A stretch of 32,051 nucleotides of DNA from Candidatus Zixiibacteriota bacterium (GCA_040753495.1 JBFMEF010000042.1:1-32051), one strand, 5' to 3'; positions 23,833-31,069 are shown, numbered from the stretch's first letter. The notes: generated by a model not told the origin, from the letters alone. A program made the numbers and translations.

Positions 23833-24188
23833 TACCACCTTCTCCATTGAATAATTTTACATTTATGACATTGTCTATATACTTCTTTGCAACTATTTGA
23901 TGATGCGATGATAGGAGCCCACTCACTCCAGTCGTGAATTTCACATGTTATTGACCAATACATATTCACCCCTCGACCACCAGGTCGGCGTTCTTCTTTC
24001 CCCCACTGCGCCGCCTCCTGCACGGCGCAGATGAGGATATCTTGCATCATATCGTCTGCCGGTTTAAAATCCGGTGGGATGGCATGGGCGATGGTATAGT
24101 ATTTCCCAAATTCCTTCATCGCCCGCTCCACAATCGCCGCCAGTTCGGCGGGCAGGTTAGTGCCTTGCGGGGTCGGTTTGTCAGACAT
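23832..24188 (-). CDS. Small protein of a duplicated family (copy 2) with a CxxC C-terminus
   Basis: 118 aa. The ATG at 24188 is preferred to the ATG at 24194 because AGGAGG then lies 7 bases away instead of 1. The N-terminal 60 residues (LPAELAAIVERAMKEFGKYY, then AVQEAAQWGKEE) match the protein at 22676-22993. The C-terminal part is unique: VNMYWSITCEIHDWSEWAP, then CKEVYRQCHKCKIIQWRRW with a C-x2-C pair that may bind zinc together with an upstream Cys/His. Copies 1 and 2 thus share a common head on different tails. Function is unknown. Confidence 0.7.
   Translation of the reverse strand: MSDKPTPQGTNLPAELAAIVERAMKEFGKYYTIAHAIPPDFKPADDMMQDILICAVQEAAQWGKEERRPGGRGVNMYWSITCEIHDWSEWAPIIASSNSCKEVYRQCHKCKIIQWRRW
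24000..24027. repeat. 28-bp repeat shared with 22835-22862 (copy 2)
   Basis: Second copy of the identical 28-base stretch, within the gene at 23832-24188. The two copies are 1165 bases apart in direct orientation and could recombine to delete the genes between them. Confidence 0.7.
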
Positions 24189-24190
24189 CG

Positions 24191-24280
24191 TCATACCTCC
24201 TGAGAAATTTTATCTTCACGATAATAGTGCCACTTACCTTTTGGCACGTCAGGGATTTTTAGGTAAATCTTTTCTTTCAT
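24191..24280 (-). CDS. Micro-ORF, 29 aa
   Basis: The ATG at 24280 overlaps the stop of the preceding 27-codon ORF as ATGA. The product is MKEKIYLKIPDVPKGKWHYY followed by REDKISQEV. Its last codons contain AGGAGG, the ribosome site of the next gene, so the two are probably coupled. Ordered beta-like spacing at the start suggests a short folded peptide. No function is known. Confidence 0.5.
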   Translation of the reverse strand: MKEKIYLKIPDVPKGKWHYYREDKISQEV

Positions 24281-24360
24281 ATCAGCGCCTCCTGCGCCAG
24301 CCTGCGGGCGGCTATGGCGATTCTCACCCCGTCGTTATCGGCGTACGTCGTCACAGTCAC
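24277..24360 (-). CDS. Micro-ORF, 27 aa, GTG start with perfect ribosome site
   Basis: The GTG at 24360 is preceded by AAGGAGG, about 8 bases away. The product starts VTVTTYADNDGVR and ends in the helix IAIAARRLAQEALI. The stop overlaps the next micro-ORF as ATGA. The strength of the ribosome site makes translation likely in spite of the size. It could be a leader peptide for the genes that follow. Confidence 0.5.
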   Translation of the reverse strand: MTVTTYADNDGVRIAIAARRLAQEALI

Positions 24361-24372
24361 CCCTCGACCTCC

Positions 24373-24627
24373 TTACAGTTTCAAATAATTAACCAGGATA
24401 TGCACGAAGAAATCATACTCCAGGCCGCGTATAAAATCATTATCCCTGCCGGCGAAGAAATACTCCTTTGCCCGACGGTAGTCCTCCCATGACCGGCTCC
24501 CCTCCTCAAGGCCAATCTTCCGAAACTCGTCCAGGAGCCGCTGCTCCTGGCAGAGCATGACCAGGGGCGAATTATCCCCTGGCCAACGGAATATGTCATC
24601 GGGCAGATGGTCTATGCCTTTATGCAT
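24373..24627 (-). CDS. Unknown small protein
   Basis: 84 aa. The ATG at 24627 overlaps the winged-helix gene by 16 bases; AGGAG is about 11 bases upstream. The protein is helical and charged: LVMLCQEQRLLDEFRKIGLE, then SWEDYRRAKEYFFAGRDNDF, and ends with FVHILVNYLKL. No motif was recognised. Its stop codon runs into the ribosome site of the next micro-ORF (TAAGGAGG), a compact arrangement that supports coupled expression. Confidence 0.65.
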   Translation of the reverse strand: MHKGIDHLPDDIFRWPGDNSPLVMLCQEQRLLDEFRKIGLEEGSRSWEDYRRAKEYFFAGRDNDFIRGLEYDFFVHILVNYLKL

Positions 24628-25112
24628 CTCTTTTCACGCTCCTTCCAGTCGGCCAATCCGATATCCATAATGGCCCGGTAGGGATATTTCCGGATCTCCT
24701 TACTGTCAAAATCGATATTCTCCCCCGGCCAGTTTAATCGATAATGCCGCTTTTTGTCGTTTTCGATTGCTTCGCCGAATTTCCCCAGCGCCTTCCGCAA
24801 ACGGTAGATATAGCGGGAGACATTATGCCGAAGGGCCGGGCAATGGTCGACCAGATTGTCCAGATGCATCCACCCGTCCAGCTTCTGCCATACGAAGTTG
24901 TTCTGGTCTTCTCTCTGTAGCAGGTAAATCCGCTTCCGATGTGCCGCCAGGCGGGCGAGATATTCAAATTCCCGGCCACGTAGATAAAACGGAATCTGAT
25001 TTATAACGACCAGGAAGCGAACCTGTAGTTTGGCTGTCTCTTTGCGCATCGTATCTGAACACCTAACAGCCTTCCCGCTTATCAACATCCGGCCTTTGTG
25101 TGCAATAGTCAT
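24612..25112 (-). CDS. Winged-helix DNA-binding protein (OmpR C-terminal-like)
   Basis: 166 aa. The ATG at 25112 overlaps the HNH gene stop as ATGA; GGGAG lies 7 bases upstream. Residues 45-130 follow the pattern of OmpR/PhoB-type effector domains: REFEYLARLAAHRKRIYLLQ in place of the usual LT-x-x-E-x-x-LL start, HNVSRYIYRLRKALG as the recognition helix, and IENDKKRHYRLNWP in place of the I-x-x-V-R-G-x-GY-R-L hairpin. The receiver domain of a normal response regulator is absent. A transcription regulator of early phage genes is the likely role. The match is based on motif order alone. Confidence 0.6.
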   Translation of the reverse strand: MTIAHKGRMLISGKAVRCSDTMRKETAKLQVRFLVVINQIPFYLRGREFEYLARLAAHRKRIYLLQREDQNNFVWQKLDGWMHLDNLVDHCPALRHNVSRYIYRLRKALGKFGEAIENDKKRHYRLNWPGENIDFDSKEIRKYPYRAIMDIGLADWKEREKRCIKA

Positions 25113-25498
25113 ATCAAATCTCCCACCGCTCGGACCTGATGCAGCCGGGCCTTGCGATTTTTCATTCTGTCCTTGACATCGTGCCGGTTATGGCACCGCT
25201 GGCAGAGGGCTGCCAGGTTCTCCGGCCGATTGTCCCGGGGGTCGTGATTGAGATGCGCAATAGTGAGGACAACCTTAATGTTTTTGTGTCTTACACCATC
25301 CCTGCCCCAACTATATTTATTGAACCGCTGATTGGGGTCGGTATAATAGGCTTTTCCCTGGCGATCGCGATATATGATGAAATGATTTCGAACGCCGCAG
25401 AATTCACAACAATTACCCGCTCGCTGAAGAATGACCTCGCGAATAATGTCCCAGTTCTCCGGATAGAGCGGCTTCATTTCTGGTCTAATGGGCGTCAT
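25109..25498 (-). CDS. HNH endonuclease
   Basis: 129 aa. The ATG at 25498 overlaps the previous stop as ATGA, with GGGGAGGGGC in front. It has the zinc-finger form of the HNH fold: C31-x2-C34 (CCEFCG), the catalytic AHLNHDPRDNRPENLAAL segment (H82, H85, N94), and C99-x2-C102 followed by H106 (CQRCHNRHD). The fold is complete. Such proteins are either free-standing homing endonucleases or nicking enzymes tied to packaging. Here it lies in the accessory block, far from terminase, so a homing or accessory nuclease role is more likely. Confidence 0.88.
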   Translation of the reverse strand: MTPIRPEMKPLYPENWDIIREVILQRAGNCCEFCGVRNHFIIYRDRQGKAYYTDPNQRFNKYSWGRDGVRHKNIKVVLTIAHLNHDPRDNRPENLAALCQRCHNRHDVKDRMKNRKARLHQVRAVGDLI

Positions 25499-25890
25499 GC
25501 CCCCTCCCCCAATCCTATATTTTCCGGAAAAATAAATCCGTTCCGGTCGTCATAATAGATATCGGCATAGATTTTCCGGCTTCCCGTCTCGAACTCGGGG
25601 TTTTCATTTACCCAGTCAAAAGGGATTGACTGTTCCTCGAGCCATTCCACCGCCCGAGATAATTCCTTTCCCTGGCGGCAGGTCCATATAATTATTTTGT
25701 CGCCGGCGAGGTGATGCCTCTTCAAAATTTCTATGTTCTTCGGAATAGGCTCTCCAATGTCCGGATATTTGTTGGTGACCAATGTACCGTCAAAATCAAT
25801 GGCGATATATCGACAACGCGAAATATCCAGGCCTGCGATGCGCATCGACGTCGTGGTCGTAAATGACCCCTTATTCCGTATCAATTCCAT
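25495..25890 (-). CDS. HAD-superfamily hydrolase-like protein
   Basis: 131 aa. The start at 25890 is preferred because AGGAG is about 6 bases upstream; the longer frame from 26004 lacks a site and covers another gene. Motif I is YIAIDFDGTL (D32, D34). Motif II-like IIIWTCRQG follows (about 66-74). Motif IV is ADIYYDDRNG near the end. The compact size, with almost no cap, matches small phage and Bacteroides-type HAD proteins. These are usually phosphatases acting on small phosphates or nucleotides. The substrate is unknown. Confidence 0.8.
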   Translation of the reverse strand: MELIRNKGSFTTTTSMRIAGLDISRCRYIAIDFDGTLVTNKYPDIGEPIPKNIEILKRHHLAGDKIIIWTCRQGKELSRAVEWLEEQSIPFDWVNENPEFETGSRKIYADIYYDDRNGFIFPENIGLGEGA

Positions 25891-26114
25891 TGCAACTCCT
25901 CTCTGGCATAGAGCCGCGGGACATGGTCTATAATCACAAAGAGCGGTATATTTGGCCGCACCCCAAAAATCGTTACCCCCGGACGAACCTTCCCTATCTT
26001 CCACAGATGCCGGCAGAAGGCGACATAGGCTTTCTCGGAGAAACTCAAAAACCGTGATTGTCCCGCCAGCGCCTCCATGGCAGCGTTGTAGACTTCCAGG
26101 CCAAGGTCAAGCAT
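25881..26114 (-). CDS. Unknown small protein
   Basis: 77 aa. The ATG at 26114 has GGGGAG about 5 bases upstream and overlaps the preceding gene by 8 bases. Residues 1-40 are helical (LGLEVYNAAMEALAGQSRFL, FSEKAYVAFCRHLWKIG). The rest is beta-rich (RPGVTIFGVRPNIPLFVIID). It overlaps the HAD gene start by 10 bases. No family was recognised. Confidence 0.65.
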   Translation of the reverse strand: MLDLGLEVYNAAMEALAGQSRFLSFSEKAYVAFCRHLWKIGKVRPGVTIFGVRPNIPLFVIIDHVPRLYAREELQWN

Positions 26115-26436
26115 TATTGCTCCCCATCTGCATAAATGCCACCCTGCTTCTTTTCTTGCGCCACTTGCCCAGGGGAATATTGAGACATAGAGTTACCAGA
26201 TTATCAATAGTATAGAACTCAATTGCGAGCCTGTACCAACCGGTGAGACACTCGGAAACATCGTATGTCTTAGCCTCTCCGAATAGAACCCGAAATCGAA
26301 AAATGAGAACTGTGAACTCAAGCAGATACTGTCCGGGACGCCATGTTATCAGATAGAGCGCCCAATGCTTCCAGAAATTCTTCCAGAGCCAGGGGTCGGC
26401 ATATTTCTCCTTTGGAAATCCTATCTGCCAGTTCAT
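26107..26436 (-). CDS. Unknown aromatic-rich protein
   Basis: 109 aa. The ATG at 26436 overlaps the zinc-ribbon gene as ATGA; GGAGG is 5 bases upstream. It is rich in Trp, Tyr and Phe (WLWKNFWKHWALYLITWRPG, FTVLIFRFRVLFGE) and ends basic (GKWRKKRSRVAFMQMG). The central segments alternate hydrophobic and charged residues as in beta sheets. No clear membrane span is long enough to call. It is part of the overlapping chain of early genes; its function is unknown. Confidence 0.65.
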   Translation of the reverse strand: MNWQIGFPKEKYADPWLWKNFWKHWALYLITWRPGQYLLEFTVLIFRFRVLFGEAKTYDVSECLTGWYRLAIEFYTIDNLVTLCLNIPLGKWRKKRSRVAFMQMGSNNA

Positions 26437-26651
26437 CCTTGCCTCCGCGACTTATTGGCGTCCCAGCGGCGCGCCAACTCCAACTTGCCAGGGCGGCGCC
26501 GGCGCATCTTGCGGTAGTAAGCCCGGTCCGGAACCAGTGTCCGGCAATTTGCCTCCAGGCAAGTCCAGCCATGAAGCTGATGGCTGTAGACGATATGCAG
26601 CGTCTGGCATTTAGGACAGCGGGTGATATTCTGGGGGATGGATTTTTTCAT
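26433..26651 (-). CDS. Zinc-ribbon protein
   Basis: 72 aa. The ATG at 26651 overlaps the preceding stop as ATGA, with GGGAGAGG about 7 bases upstream. Four cysteines make a zinc ribbon: C12-x2-C15 (RCPKCQ) and C31-x4-C36 (CLEANC), separated by a short beta hairpin. The C-terminal half is strongly basic (YYRKMRRRRPGKLELARRW), likely to bind nucleic acid. It may help a neighbouring nuclease or control transcription. No closer assignment is possible. Confidence 0.7.
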   Translation of the reverse strand: MKKSIPQNITRCPKCQTLHIVYSHQLHGWTCLEANCRTLVPDRAYYRKMRRRRPGKLELARRWDANKSRRQG

Positions 26652-27169
26652 GCCTTAACCTCTCCCACCGAAGCCGTCAATTTTAATATTTCATTTAGAT
26701 TGCTATCCTTCTGAATCTGGCCGGACTCTACAGCCAGGCCTATCTTCTGACCAATAGTCTCTCCCGACTTGTCGACCAGGAATCCGGCGAAGACATCGGC
26801 TGGAGTATTTACATCGTATAGAATGGAGATACAGGTCGCCTTCACATAATCCGCCATAATCCGCCAACCGACCCTCTCCGCCTTAGCCTGAATATTTGCC
26901 GTCACCTGCTTATGGAAGGCACTGTCGTATCTCATCCGGCGATGGGTTATATCCGAATAGGAATTGAGAAGCGAATTGACAATCTTCTGCGGGTCAATCA
27001 CCCAGCGGAACGGCGCTCCCTTATATCCGGCCAGAATCATATTCTTTCCCTGATTGCGGATCTGGCCAATCTGGTCGAACCCGGCGCTTTCCAGCATGTC
27101 GATAATCTCTGCGATCGACTTATTGACTGAGACTTCCGTGTCGGAGAGAGGTAGAGATTTTTTAGGCAT
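26648..27169 (-). CDS. Unknown protein next to the recombination module
   Basis: 173 aa. The ATG at 27169 has AAGGAA about 7 bases upstream. The fold looks mixed: helix (VNKSIAEIIDMLESAGFDQI), strands (NMILAGYKGAPFRWVIDP), a long helical region (SAFHKQVTANIQAKAERVGW, RIMADYVKATCISILYDVNT), then a hydrophobic loop (ADVFAGFLV) and helices to the end. It directly follows the ATPase, RecT and nuclease genes and may act with them. I recall similar unnamed proteins in RecT operons, but I cannot name a family. Confidence 0.7.
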   Translation of the reverse strand: MPKKSLPLSDTEVSVNKSIAEIIDMLESAGFDQIGQIRNQGKNMILAGYKGAPFRWVIDPQKIVNSLLNSYSDITHRRMRYDSAFHKQVTANIQAKAERVGWRIMADYVKATCISILYDVNTPADVFAGFLVDKSGETIGQKIGLAVESGQIQKDSNLNEILKLTASVGEVKA

Positions 27170-27278
27170 CGTGTAGTTCCTTTAAACTAATTTTCTCTGC
27201 CGCGAGCAGGGAGGGAAGTAAGATGGTTGCTACTGAATCAGGGACAACAATCCTGTGGTTTACCCTGCCCGCAGCCAT
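27162..27278 (-). CDS. Small unknown ORF, 38 aa
   Basis: The ATG at 27278 lies one base after the ATPase stop. The product begins MAAGRVNHRIVVPDSVATIL and ends AAEKISLKELHDA. Its end overlaps the next gene by 8 bases. The frame is open upstream to 27377 but the added part is Arg-rich, overlaps the ATPase gene by 98 bases and lacks a ribosome site, so the short form is preferred. The ribosome site for the short form is also weak. It may be a real small gene or chance. Confidence 0.4.
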   Translation of the reverse strand: MAAGRVNHRIVVPDSVATILLPSLLAAEKISLKELHDA

Positions 27279-27279
27279 G

Positions 27280-28737
27280 TTAAAATCCCGCCTCATTCGA
27301 ACGGACAGCTGGTCCAGGGGCTTTACCCGCGCTGCCCGAAGGAGATGTCTGGAGGCGGGAAACTTTCTTCTTTTCATCTCTCTTATCAGCCGTCTCCTCT
27401 TCGGCTGTCACCTTGAGCGGTCCCGAGGTGACCTCAGTGATGAAATACTCAAAACCGTCATCCTTGCAGGTCTCCTCGAATATCTTCTTCTTGTCGGCGT
27501 CGAGTTTCTCATACCCGTCGATGCAGATCACCCGGAGTTTCCCGGCCTCGGCCAGTTTCCGGGCGATATCGACCGCGAAGACAACCTTCTCCGAATCGGA
27601 GAGCTTGTCGGCTGGAACTCCATCGAGAAATATCTCCTCATCGCGGATTTCCAGATTATTAACCGGCAGTTTGACCTGGGAGAGAAGTCTCTTCGGAACG
27701 GTTGTGGTCAGGCTGACATAAAGGTCATCAAGCGACTGATGTTCCTCTTTTTTCTCCGCAAGTGCCTCTTTCCGCTTCTCAATCTCCTCCAGCTTTAGAA
27801 GCAGCTTCTGGCTCTGATTGTAGCGGTTAATCCGGCTTTGCCTGGCGGCGACATCGGGAGCGACAAATTCCTTGACCTTATCAGCCAGAGATTTACCTTC
27901 ATCTCGCAAGCGGGACAATTCTTCCCGCTTTTCGGCCAGGCGCCGCTCGAGGTCGTCGATTTCAGAAATTATCTGAGTCGCCCTCTGGCGCTTGGTTTCG
28001 AGCGACCTCTTGTCGGCCTCATGCTGATTGATGAGCGCCGTCTCTTTCCCCAACTGCGCCAGCTCGGCCTGAAGGTCGAACCCCTTGAACTCTTCCGGAT
28101 TGACTGTCTCCGGAATGTCCCGGCTGTCCTGCTCGATAGCCTTGGTCAGCCTGGTGACCTCAAGATTCACCTCATGCCGGCGATTATAGACATCGGACTG
28201 CACCTTCTTAAGGACGGTCAGCCCGTGCTGCTCGTAATCGTAAGACTCAAGCTTTATTCCGGCATCATCCGGGGTCTGCCATCCGAGGTCGTAGAGAATT
28301 TTCTCAAGGGATGGTTTCGGGACTGTGAACCAAATCGACTTGAGAAACATCTCGGTGCGCTCTCTCCCCTTGAGAAGGAGGAACTGGGTGGGGTCGAAAT
28401 TGAAGGCCGTCGGTCCCAATATAGCCTTGAGGAAATTCGCCGGACGGTCAACTTCCTTGCCTTCCATCGTCACCCGGACATCGTTGCTGGTCGGCGTTAT
28501 GGTCCGCTCGACTTGAATGTCACCGTCAAGCTCTATTAGAATCTGTGACCGGTCGGCCCCCTTCTCGACCAAGAACGGGTCCTTGCCCGAGGATTTCATC
28601 GCCTCGGTTATGGCCTTGAGGATGGAAGATTTTCCGACACCGTTGCCGCCCTGGATACGGTTTATCTTCCCCACCCTGGCCGTTTTGAATTCCGAAATTC
28701 CCATGAACTTCAGAATCGTAATCTTCGTGATCTTCAT
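27280..28737 (-). CDS. Rad50/SbcC-like AAA ATPase of the recombination module
   Basis: 485 aa. The ATG at 28737 has AAGGAG about 7 bases upstream. Residues 1-38 give strand I (ITKITILKFMGISEFKT) and Walker A GGNGVGKSS (30-38). A coiled-coil zone runs from about 180 to 330 (ERRLAEKREELSRLRDEGKS and similar), much shorter than in full Rad50/SbcC and without a visible CxxC zinc hook. The C-terminal ATPase lobe has a signature-like LSDSEKVVFAVDIARKL (about 377-393) and a Walker B-like LRVICIDGYEKLD. Such compact ATPases commonly accompany RecT and a RecB-like nuclease in phages, and probably help process DNA ends. Length and hook absence set it apart from host SbcC. Confidence 0.85.
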   Translation of the reverse strand: MKITKITILKFMGISEFKTARVGKINRIQGGNGVGKSSILKAITEAMKSSGKDPFLVEKGADRSQILIELDGDIQVERTITPTSNDVRVTMEGKEVDRPANFLKAILGPTAFNFDPTQFLLLKGRERTEMFLKSIWFTVPKPSLEKILYDLGWQTPDDAGIKLESYDYEQHGLTVLKKVQSDVYNRRHEVNLEVTRLTKAIEQDSRDIPETVNPEEFKGFDLQAELAQLGKETALINQHEADKRSLETKRQRATQIISEIDDLERRLAEKREELSRLRDEGKSLADKVKEFVAPDVAARQSRINRYNQSQKLLLKLEEIEKRKEALAEKKEEHQSLDDLYVSLTTTVPKRLLSQVKLPVNNLEIRDEEIFLDGVPADKLSDSEKVVFAVDIARKLAEAGKLRVICIDGYEKLDADKKKIFEETCKDDGFEYFITEVTSGPLKVTAEEETADKRDEKKKVSRLQTSPSGSAGKAPGPAVRSNEAGF

Positions 28738-28773
28738 ATTGACATCTCCTTAGAGTTTATTCTCGATTAATTG

Positions 28774-29685
28774 TTAGAAGCCCAGGTCTCCGGTTTTCTT
28801 GCCCCGCATACTTGCGGGGTTCGGCTTCTCACTTCCGTTAGCGGGTTTCTTCTCCGGCTCATGCCCCTGATGCGTACCCGGGTCGCCGGCGGACATGCTT
28901 TCGGTCGACAATCCGCTTTCCTCAGAAGAGGCAGAAGCCGGCCCTGTCTCGCTTTCATTATGACCATTATCAGGATATTCCATAACGACCTCTTCCCCTC
29001 CAGCCAAATGAGTAACCGGATTCTTAATGACACCCTGGTCATAGCTGAGCGCTAATTCCATATCCTGAGTCATTGGCGCCCATTTGGAAATATTCAGCTT
29101 ATGAACGGTCTTAAGAGCCATCGCCTCGAAAGTATCAAACCAGGGACCGATGCCCCTTTTATAGGCCTGCGAATACCTTTCAGCATGGGCCTTAATTTCC
29201 TCCACAGTCATATAGAGATAATGCTCATATCCGTTCGTGAGCCGGAAATAACTGACATACCCAATGACCTTCTCGGATGCCTTTTTGCTGAGGTCATATT
29301 TGAAGTCTCCGGTGATATTATCCCAGAGAATCAATTGCCCTTCGTATACTGGACTGGCGTTCATTCGAGAGAATTGCCCGGACCGCAATCCCAGCTGCGA
29401 ATATCCCTTCCATCCCATCTGGAATTGCGCCTGTCCTTTATAGGGGACGATGTGCGCAAAACCGAGACTCGGATTTATGGGTAGGTCAAGTGTAGCCGCG
29501 ACCATGGCAGCCGAAATTACACTGTCAGGCGCTATTTGAGAGAGCTGACTATTGGCCTTTACTGCCGATATAACGCTGCTTACAAACCCGGCAGCTTTTT
29601 TCCCGAGCACTTCATTGAACCTGGCCCTGATGGCGGGACTGTCAATTCGCTCTTTCAGGGTCAGCGCTTTTGTTGTGACTGTCAT
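28774..29685 (-). CDS. recT: RecT-family single-strand annealing protein
   Basis: 303 aa. The ATG at 29685 follows AAGGTG. The conserved core spans about 20-205: RFNEVLGKKAAGFVSSVISA, an AAMVAATLDLPINPSLGFAHIVPY segment, then QFQMGWKGYSQLGLRSGQF, and GPWFDTFEAMALKTVHKLNI. These are hallmark RecT segments. The C-terminal 80 residues are Gly/Ser/Glu-rich and disordered (GPASASSEESGLSTESMSAG). The protein anneals single strands and promotes strand exchange during phage replication and recombination. The nuclease is encoded upstream and the ATPase downstream, so the three may work together as a phage recombination unit. Confidence 0.92.
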   Translation of the reverse strand: MTVTTKALTLKERIDSPAIRARFNEVLGKKAAGFVSSVISAVKANSQLSQIAPDSVISAAMVAATLDLPINPSLGFAHIVPYKGQAQFQMGWKGYSQLGLRSGQFSRMNASPVYEGQLILWDNITGDFKYDLSKKASEKVIGYVSYFRLTNGYEHYLYMTVEEIKAHAERYSQAYKRGIGPWFDTFEAMALKTVHKLNISKWAPMTQDMELALSYDQGVIKNPVTHLAGGEEVVMEYPDNGHNESETGPASASSEESGLSTESMSAGDPGTHQGHEPEKKPANGSEKPNPASMRGKKTGDLGF

Positions 29686-29711
29686 TTTATTTCACCTTTC
29701 ATATTTATCAG

Positions 29712-30566
29712 TTATCTGCCACTCCAGAATTTGCAGGTAATAGCATATCCGCAGTAGCGCTTAGTACAAATCCATCCCTGGGGGTCTGCCGGCATAAGAG
29801 CCTGTTTTCCTGCCCGAACGGCGTCCAATATTTCGATAAATCTCTCTATCCGGCGGTAGAGGGGATTAATCCAGGATGGCCCCGGGGCTAGGACCTCAAT
29901 ATCGGTCTTGGGAGTCTTGGTTTTGATGACCTTGTGATGATAGACCTTAGACGGGAATCTTCCCGTCTCCATTTTGAAGGCTGTCGCGTACATAGCCATC
30001 TGGGGAGACATGACCGAGGGCTCATTTTTGCTCATAGTTTTAATGTCTCCGACAGCATCATCCTCGAGGATGTCAATGCGCCCAGCCAAGTCGACCGGAT
30101 ACCCCTTCAGTTCGATCACAAACTTCTTCTCAACCTCAACCGGAAAAACCGTGGGGGCAAGAGTGCTGTGATATTTCAGAGAAAGGTCCACGGCCCGGTC
30201 GACCGCCTCACCATAGGTCTTTTTCTGGTCGATAGCTTCTTCCTCCTGGAGTGTCACTCCCTCATTCCATTCAGATTCAAAAGCGGTTCGGCTTATATCT
30301 TTTATCTCCTCAGAAGAAAGCAGCTCTCCGGTGCTGATTTTATTGAGGAAATCCTGCTCGGCTACGGTATGGACATTTCTGCCAAGAAGAAGCGCTATTC
30401 CGGGCGGGATGACCTCTTCCTTCTCCCATATGCCAAATCGTTCTCCGTATCGCCGCTGAAATTGAATGCCACATTTGGCGAGCATGTTGAGCATGGAGAC
30501 ATGAAGCTGGGGCTTGATGCCCGAGAAGGTCTCATCTGATTTTACTCTTGACATATTTTCCAACAT
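29712..30566 (-). CDS. PD-(D/E)XK nuclease with likely 4Fe-4S cluster (RecB/Cas4-like)
   Basis: 284 aa. The ATG at 30566 is close to its AGGAG; an internal ATG at 30554 is an alternative. The nuclease core contains GRNVHTVAE (H66), VEVEKKF, AGRIDIL (D165), GDIKT (D174, K176) and SPQMAMYATAF (Q189, Y193), the order seen in RecB-type nucleases. Cysteines C32 near the start and C267, C272 and C278 at the end (CTKRYCGYAITC) can hold a 4Fe-4S cluster as in AddB and Cas4. It is encoded just upstream of recT and likely resects DNA ends. No cas genes or CRISPR array are nearby, so adaptation is not suggested. Confidence 0.87.
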   Translation of the reverse strand: MLENMSRVKSDETFSGIKPQLHVSMLNMLAKCGIQFQRRYGERFGIWEKEEVIPPGIALLLGRNVHTVAEQDFLNKISTGELLSSEEIKDISRTAFESEWNEGVTLQEEEAIDQKKTYGEAVDRAVDLSLKYHSTLAPTVFPVEVEKKFVIELKGYPVDLAGRIDILEDDAVGDIKTMSKNEPSVMSPQMAMYATAFKMETGRFPSKVYHHKVIKTKTPKTDIEVLAPGPSWINPLYRRIERFIEILDAVRAGKQALMPADPQGWICTKRYCGYAITCKFWSGR

Positions 30567-30617
30567 CTCCTATTTTTAAGCGTTGATGATATCTGATTGA
30601 TTTCAGGCGGTTGATTC

Positions 30618-30908
30618 TCAGTGCACCGAATCAGCCGCCTTTCTGTTTCTCCTGCCGCGACCCACCTGAATATCCAGCTGCGCTCCCTCGGGAAGCTCCA
30701 GGTCCAGCTGAATCTTGCGCATCTCCAGACGGTACGCCGGGCCTTGCTCCATACATTCCGAGAGCATCTGCAGGTCAGCCGCCTCTTGAAGAGAGCGGCG
30801 ACAGCGCAGCGTCACTTCCACCACCGGTATTTTGGCGTCGGCCGGACCGGCCAGCCTATGCTTCACACCGGTCACACTCACACCGCGAAGTTCAATCGCG
30901 TCACTCAT
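30618..30908 (-). CDS. Unknown small protein
   Basis: 96 aa. The ATG at 30908 overlaps the stop of the preceding small TM gene as ATGA, with AGGAG about 8 bases upstream. The middle is beta-rich with regularly spaced charges (ELRGVSVTGVKHRLAG, KIPVVEVTLRCRRS, RKIQLDLELPEGAQLDIQVG), and the tail is basic (GRGRRNRKAADS). It could be a small beta-sandwich nucleic-acid binding protein. Position next to the recombination genes fits a helper, but no family was recognised. Confidence 0.65.
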   Translation of the reverse strand: MSDAIELRGVSVTGVKHRLAGPADAKIPVVEVTLRCRRSLQEAADLQMLSECMEQGPAYRLEMRKIQLDLELPEGAQLDIQVGRGRRNRKAADSVH

Positions 30909-31045
30909 AGCTTAATCTCCTTTCCTTTGATAATGTCTATCAACTCTCTATATGCTTTCTTAATCTGCGGCGCTCCGACGACCAGTCCGAGCGCTATTAT
31001 CATAGCCCACCAGACGGCCAGCAACCACCCTATCAATGACTCCAT
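30905..31045 (-). CDS. Small single-TM membrane protein, 46 aa
   Basis: The ATG at 31045 is preferred to an out-of-frame ATG at 31049 because GGGAG is then about 6 bases away. The product starts MESLIGWLLAVWWAMIIALG and continues LVVGAPQIKKAYRELIDIIKGKEIKL. A hydrophobic span covers about residues 4-24, followed by an amphipathic basic helix. The stop overlaps the next gene as ATGA. Such layouts occur in small phage inner-membrane peptides, including holin-like and exclusion proteins. Function is not shown. Confidence 0.55.
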   Translation of the reverse strand: MESLIGWLLAVWWAMIIALGLVVGAPQIKKAYRELIDIIKGKEIKL

Positions 31046-31069
31046 TCATTCTCCCCTCTTGCTTAAGTT

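Noticed and set aside
26318-26572. 84-aa frame overlapping the zinc-ribbon and aromatic-rich genes
   Set aside because: It is an out-of-frame reading of two coupled genes with better ribosome sites and a clear zinc motif in the accepted frame.
27162-27377. Longer version (71 aa) of the small ORF after the ATPase gene
   Set aside because: The added part overlaps the ATPase gene by 98 bases, is Arg-rich as expected of an off-frame reading, and its start has no spaced ribosome site. The 38-aa form was kept at low confidence.
29712-30566. Cas4 of a CRISPR adaptation module
   Set aside because: The protein has Cas4/AddB-like cysteines, but no cas1, cas2 or repeat-spacer array is present, and the neighbours are recT and a Rad50-like ATPase.
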